From NCBI RefSeq assembly GCF_001402915.1, contig NZ_CP012945.1:806001-870000 (forward strand): 64,000 nt of DNA, given 5' to 3'. Origin of the DNA: Devosia sp. A16 (GTDB lineage: Bacteria; Pseudomonadota; Alphaproteobacteria; Rhizobiales; Devosiaceae). Made by a program: the position numbers and the translations under genes. How positions within the stretch are numbered: position 1 is the first letter of the stretch; each line of letters starts with the position of its first letter. The notes below the pieces were generated by a model that saw only the letters and a list, made by a program, of their open reading frames with translations, was not told the DNA's origin and ran no database searches. This document shows positions 60,628 through 64,000 of this stretch, piece by piece.

Positions 60628-61774
60628 AGGGGTCCGCCGCGTCTCGAAGGCCGTCGCCGAGGAAATTGAAACTCAGCACCGCCACCATCACGAACAGAGC
60701 CGGCCAGAACAGCAGCCAGGGGGCGCTGGTGATGGCGCGCAGGTTCTGCGCGTCCTGCAGCAAGACGCCCCAGCTCACCACCGGCGGCTTCAGGCCGATG
60801 CCGAGGAAGGACAGCGAGGTCTCGGCGATGATCATCGCCGGCACCGCCAGCGTCACCATGGCGAGGATGTGGCTGGTCATCGAAGGCAGCATCTGGCGGA
60901 AGATGATCCGCATCTCGCCGGCCCCGTCGAGCCGCGCCGCGGTGACGAAATCCTCGTTGCGCAGCGAGAAGAAGCGGCCGCGCACCTCGCGCGCCAGCGA
61001 AGTCCAGCCGAGCAGCGAGACGATGGCGGTGACGGTGAAATAGACCTCGATTGGCCCCCAGCTCAGCGGGATCGCCGCCGCCAGCCCCATCCATAGCGGG
61101 ATGGTGGGCATGGCGCTGATCACCTCGATCAGCCGCTGGATGACGCTGTCGAGCCAGCCGCCGTAATAGCCGGAAATGCCGCCGAAGAAGACGCCGAGCA
61201 ACAGCGAGATCACCACCCCGACCAGCCCGATCGACATCGAGATGCGGGTGCCGTGGATCAGCCGGCTCAGCACGTCGCGCCCCAGCCGGTCGCTGCCCAG
61301 CAGGTATACCACTTCCTTGGGGTCGGTGGCCCCGATCAGGTGGATATCGGCATCGATCAGCCCGAACAGCTTGTAGGGCTGCCCGCTGACGAACAGCCCG
61401 AGCGGAATGATCTTGTCGGGGTTGGCGGTAAAACTCCGCCGCATCGCCTCGGTGTCGACGGTGATGTCATAGCCTGAAGCATGGAAGTTGAAGGCCCAAC
61501 CGCCATCGGGGGTCGGCGCGAACAGGTTGATGCCCTGCGGCGGCGCATAGGTATATTGCGGCCGGGTCGTTTCCGGGCTGTAGGGCGCGAGGAACTCGGC
61601 AAAGATGCCGGTCAGATAGAGCAGCACCACGACTATCAGCGACACCACCGCCAGCTTGTGGCGGCTGAAGCGCCAGGCCATCAGCCGCCATTGGCTGGCG
61701 GTCGCCGCGGCGCTGCCCGACCGCGCCAGCACCGGCTGCGGCAGATCGGTTTCCGATTGGGACAGCTCGCTCAT
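60617..61774 (-). CDS. Oligopeptide-type ABC transporter permease (DppC/OppC)
   Basis: A 385-residue permease. RFSRHKLAVVSLIVVVLLYL is the first span. About 90 residues (65-155), including APPQGINLFAPTPDGGWAFN, form an enlarged periplasmic loop before LLGSDRLGRDVLSRLIHGTR, the OppC hallmark. The EAA loop ends in VTAARLDGAGEMRIIFRQML. Such enlarged OppC-like permeases often belong to oligosaccharide importers. It overlaps both neighbours. Confidence 0.9.
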   Translation of the reverse strand: MSELSQSETDLPQPVLARSGSAAATASQWRLMAWRFSRHKLAVVSLIVVVLLYLTGIFAEFLAPYSPETTRPQYTYAPPQGINLFAPTPDGGWAFNFHASGYDITVDTEAMRRSFTANPDKIIPLGLFVSGQPYKLFGLIDADIHLIGATDPKEVVYLLGSDRLGRDVLSRLIHGTRISMSIGLVGVVISLLLGVFFGGISGYYGGWLDSVIQRLIEVISAMPTIPLWMGLAAAIPLSWGPIEVYFTVTAIVSLLGWTSLAREVRGRFFSLRNEDFVTAARLDGAGEMRIIFRQMLPSMTSHILAMVTLAVPAMIIAETSLSFLGIGLKPPVVSWGVLLQDAQNLRAITSAPWLLFWPALFVMVAVLSFNFLGDGLRDAADPYDN

Positions 61775-62760
61775 TGCTGGTACCTGACGCGCGGATCGAG
61801 CACGGCGAGCAGGATGTCCGAGATCAGCATGCCGATCAGCGTCAACACGCTCATGATCAGGATGAAGGCGCCCGCCAGATACATGTCCTGGCTGACCAGC
61901 GCGCGCAGCAGCAGCGGGCCGGCCATCGGCAGGTTGAGGACGATCGCCGTGATGGTGACGCCGGAGATCAGCGAAGGCAGCACCCAGCCGATGGTCGAGA
62001 CGAACGGGTTGAGCGCGAGGCGCACCGGGTAGCGCATGATCAGGGTGAACTCCGACAGCCCCTTGGCGCGGGCAGTGACGACATAGGGTTTACTGAGCTC
62101 ATCGGAGAGATTGGCGCGCATCACCCGGATCAGCGCCGCGGTCGAAGAGATGGCGATCACCACCACCGGGATCCACAGGTGGTGCAGCAGGTCGATGAAC
62201 TTGCCCAGGCTCCACGGCGCCTGCTCATATTCGGGCGAGAACAGCCCGCCGACATTGAGCCCGAACCAGGTGAAGCTCACATACATCAGCCCCAGCGCCA
62301 GGATGAAGGTCGGTACCGCCAGCCCGACAAAGCCCAAAAAGGTGAAGACATAATCGCCGATCGAATAGCGGCGCACCGCCGAGTAGATGCCGATCGGAAT
62401 CGCCAGCGCCCAGATCAGCACGAGGCTCAGCGCCGAGACGAAAATCGTCACCCCCATGCGGTCCCACAGCAGCCGGCTCACCGGCTGGCCCCAGTCGAAC
62501 GACCAGCCGAAATCGCCGCGCAGGATGATGTTGGAGATCCAGTTCCAGTACTGCACGTAGAACGGCTGATCGAGCCCGTAGAGCGCGGTCAGCCGGTCGA
62601 TCGAGGCCCGGTCGAGCGACTGTCCGGAATCGGCGATCGCCGAGGTCAGCGAGGTCAGGAAATCACCCGGCGGCAGCTGGATGATCAGGAACGACACCAG
62701 CGACATGCCGAACAGCGTAGGGATCATGTAGAGGAGGCGCTTGAGGATATAGAGCAGCAT
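61771..62760 (-). CDS. Oligopeptide-type ABC transporter permease (DppB/OppB)
   Basis: A 329-residue permease with MLLYILKRLLYMIPTLFGMS as the typical DppB opening, YGLDQPFYVQYWNWISNIIL and GDFGWSFDWGQPV in the first periplasmic loop, and YVVTARAKGLSEFTLIMRYP as the EAA loop. The ATG at 62760 fits this opening; the longer frame to 62823 lies in the upstream gene's end. It couples to the OppC-like gene (ATGA). Confidence 0.92.
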   Translation of the reverse strand: MLLYILKRLLYMIPTLFGMSLVSFLIIQLPPGDFLTSLTSAIADSGQSLDRASIDRLTALYGLDQPFYVQYWNWISNIILRGDFGWSFDWGQPVSRLLWDRMGVTIFVSALSLVLIWALAIPIGIYSAVRRYSIGDYVFTFLGFVGLAVPTFILALGLMYVSFTWFGLNVGGLFSPEYEQAPWSLGKFIDLLHHLWIPVVVIAISSTAALIRVMRANLSDELSKPYVVTARAKGLSEFTLIMRYPVRLALNPFVSTIGWVLPSLISGVTITAIVLNLPMAGPLLLRALVSQDMYLAGAFILIMSVLTLIGMLISDILLAVLDPRVRYQQ

Positions 62761-62764
62761 CGCG

Positions 62765-64000
62765 TCAGGGCCCGAACTCGACCAGCACCACCTCGTTGGT
62801 GTGGATCTCGGGCAGGTCGACATGCAGCCGCCCGGCCTGGAGGCTGGTGGCCGGCACCAGCCCCGACACCAGCAGCCGCGCCGTGGCCGTCGTGGCGCCC
62901 GGCGGCAGGGCGACGGACACCGACTGGCCGCGCAGCGGAATGGTTTCGCGGATCGAGCCCTTCATCATCATCGGGTTGGTGAGGTTTACGAGGTGCACGG
63001 AAAACTGCCCCGCTCCCTCGCGCGTGGCAATGTCGACGACGCCGGGGCCGGCCGATTGCACCCGCGCCGCAGCACCCAGCGCCCAGCGGAAGGCATTGTC
63101 GAGCAGCCGCGCATGGTCGGCATTGGTCACTTCCCAGAAGATCTCGCCGACATTCCAGGGGAAGTAGACCACCCGGCCCTTGCCCATCCTGCGGGCCAGG
63201 ACCGCCGGTTCACGGGCCGGCTCGCGTGCGTATATTTCCTCCATCGGCAGGTCGGGGAAATGCGGCACGAAGCGGAATGGCACCTCCGCCTCCCCCTCGA
63301 GCCGGAGCGGAATGCGACGAGTGCCGCCCATGATGCGGCTGGCGCCGTCAAACCCCTGGAGGATCGGGTGTTCGGTGCCATCGAGCGCGATATAGGTGTT
63401 CTTGACCGGCCCCTCGGTCGGCCCGGCAACGCTGGCGCCGAACAGGCGCGACAGCCCGAAATCGGCGCGCTGCACCCCGTGCTCGTCATAGAGCGAGGTT
63501 TCGAAGCTGGTGACCAGCCCGCCGCCGCGCTCGACATAGCGGGTGAGCATGTCGCACTGCCCCTCCGACAGGAATGCCGCATTGGCGACGGCGATCAGCC
63601 GGTAGCGATCGAGCGCTTCGTCGGTCATCACCAGGTCGGAGAGCAGGTCGAACGGCATCCGCGCCTCGACCAGCGCATGGTAGAAGCCGAGCTCGTGCCC
63701 CTCGGCATTGTCGCGGTCGTCCGAATGCCAGGTCCTGAGCGTTGTGCTGGGGTCGAGCAGCGCGATCTCGGCGGTCGGCTTGAGCTTTGACAGCACCGGC
63801 TCGAGCTCGGCATGCAGCCCATAGGTCTCGACGATCGGCGGCAGCCAGCGGTTGTCGTGCACTTTGGCGTTGAACTTGGTGAACCAGGGCCTGAGCCCAT
63901 GCGCCATGCCGTCGATCATCCACATGCGGATTTCCTCGGGCGATTGCACGGAATCCTTCCAGCGCCATTTCTCTTCCACCGAGGTCGAGGTGACCAGCCC
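62765..64000 (-). CDS. Large glycoside-hydrolase-like protein, C-terminal part (partial)
   Basis: The gene enters from the right edge; its last 411 codons are in the window. AEIALLDPSTTLRTWH, then RYRLIAVANAAFLSEGQCDM and LTRYVERGGGLVTSFETSLY, is the glutamine-amidotransferase-like (beta-galactosidase trimerisation) fold found after the barrel of GH42-like or related glycoside hydrolases. MGKGRVVYFPWNVGEIFWEV and a final beta domain (about 300-404) follow. It probably releases sugars from the oligosaccharide taken up by the neighbouring importer. Confidence 0.7.
   Translation of the reverse strand, partial: GLVTSTSVEEKWRWKDSVQSPEEIRMWMIDGMAHGLRPWFTKFNAKVHDNRWLPPIVETYGLHAELEPVLSKLKPTAEIALLDPSTTLRTWHSDDRDNAEGHELGFYHALVEARMPFDLLSDLVMTDEALDRYRLIAVANAAFLSEGQCDMLTRYVERGGGLVTSFETSLYDEHGVQRADFGLSRLFGASVAGPTEGPVKNTYIALDGTEHPILQGFDGASRIMGGTRRIPLRLEGEAEVPFRFVPHFPDLPMEEIYAREPAREPAVLARRMGKGRVVYFPWNVGEIFWEVTNADHARLLDNAFRWALGAAARVQSAGPGVVDIATREGAGQFSVHLVNLTNPMMMKGSIRETIPLRGQSVSVALPPGATTATARLLVSGLVPATSLQAGRLHVDLPEIHTNEVVLVEFGP

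Overview
The window looks like GC-rich chromosome from an alphaproteobacterium, most likely a member of the Hyphomicrobiales close to Devosia. That placement is inference: it rests on base composition, a DUF1236 protein, many sugar and oligopeptide ABC importers, and a dispersed palindrome carrying the sequence GTCATCCCAGCGAAAGCTGG. No rRNA, tRNA or CRISPR array was seen.

Layout. 1-2.7 kb: the end of a chemoreceptor gene, a LuxR-type regulator, a small membrane protein, an unknown protein and a DUF1236 protein. 2.7-3.3 kb: no gene, but a set of strong hairpins that may be a structured RNA, plus two palindromic repeats. 3.35-27.9 kb: a late-gene cluster of a short-tailed (podovirus, P22-like) phage. 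It has packaging genes, portal, scaffold, a frameshifted major capsid gene, connectors, ejection-type proteins, tail collar and fibre proteins, and lysis genes. No integrase, repressor or replication gene accompanies it, so it is a remnant, a satellite or a domesticated particle. Cargo sits inside it: a GIY-YIG nuclease gene next to a palindromic repeat, an antisense cassette of five or six small membrane proteins (16.8-19.8 kb), a CCxxHD-motif membrane protein and two glycosyltransferases.

28-38.6 kb: two minus-strand genes of unknown role (one DUF1796-like), an OmpR-type two-component system followed by a tripartite-style ABC export operon (secreted protein, adaptor, ATPase, permease), and a polar amino acid ABC importer. 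Direct CTAAC repeats with an 11-bp period lie before both the regulator gene and the export operon, which suggests the regulator controls both. 38.7-41.3 kb: an M20 amidohydrolase, a GNAT protein and a higBA toxin-antitoxin pair with visible operators.

41.3-48.5 kb: a minus-strand sugar operon (GH4 glycosidase, PfkB kinase, solute-binding protein, amidohydrolase, two permeases) beside a divergent GntR/UTRA regulator. 48.6-55.4 kb: a second sugar operon (LacI regulator, FAD oxidoreductase, solute-binding protein, two permeases, TIM-barrel-like protein) with twin palindromic operators before lacI. Neither sugar importer has its own ATPase here. 55.6-64 kb: an aldo/keto reductase, a ROK-family regulator lacking catalytic and zinc residues, a 3-hydroxyisobutyrate dehydrogenase-like enzyme, an oligopeptide-type ABC importer with a double ATPase, and the end of a large glycoside-hydrolase-like protein that runs off the window.
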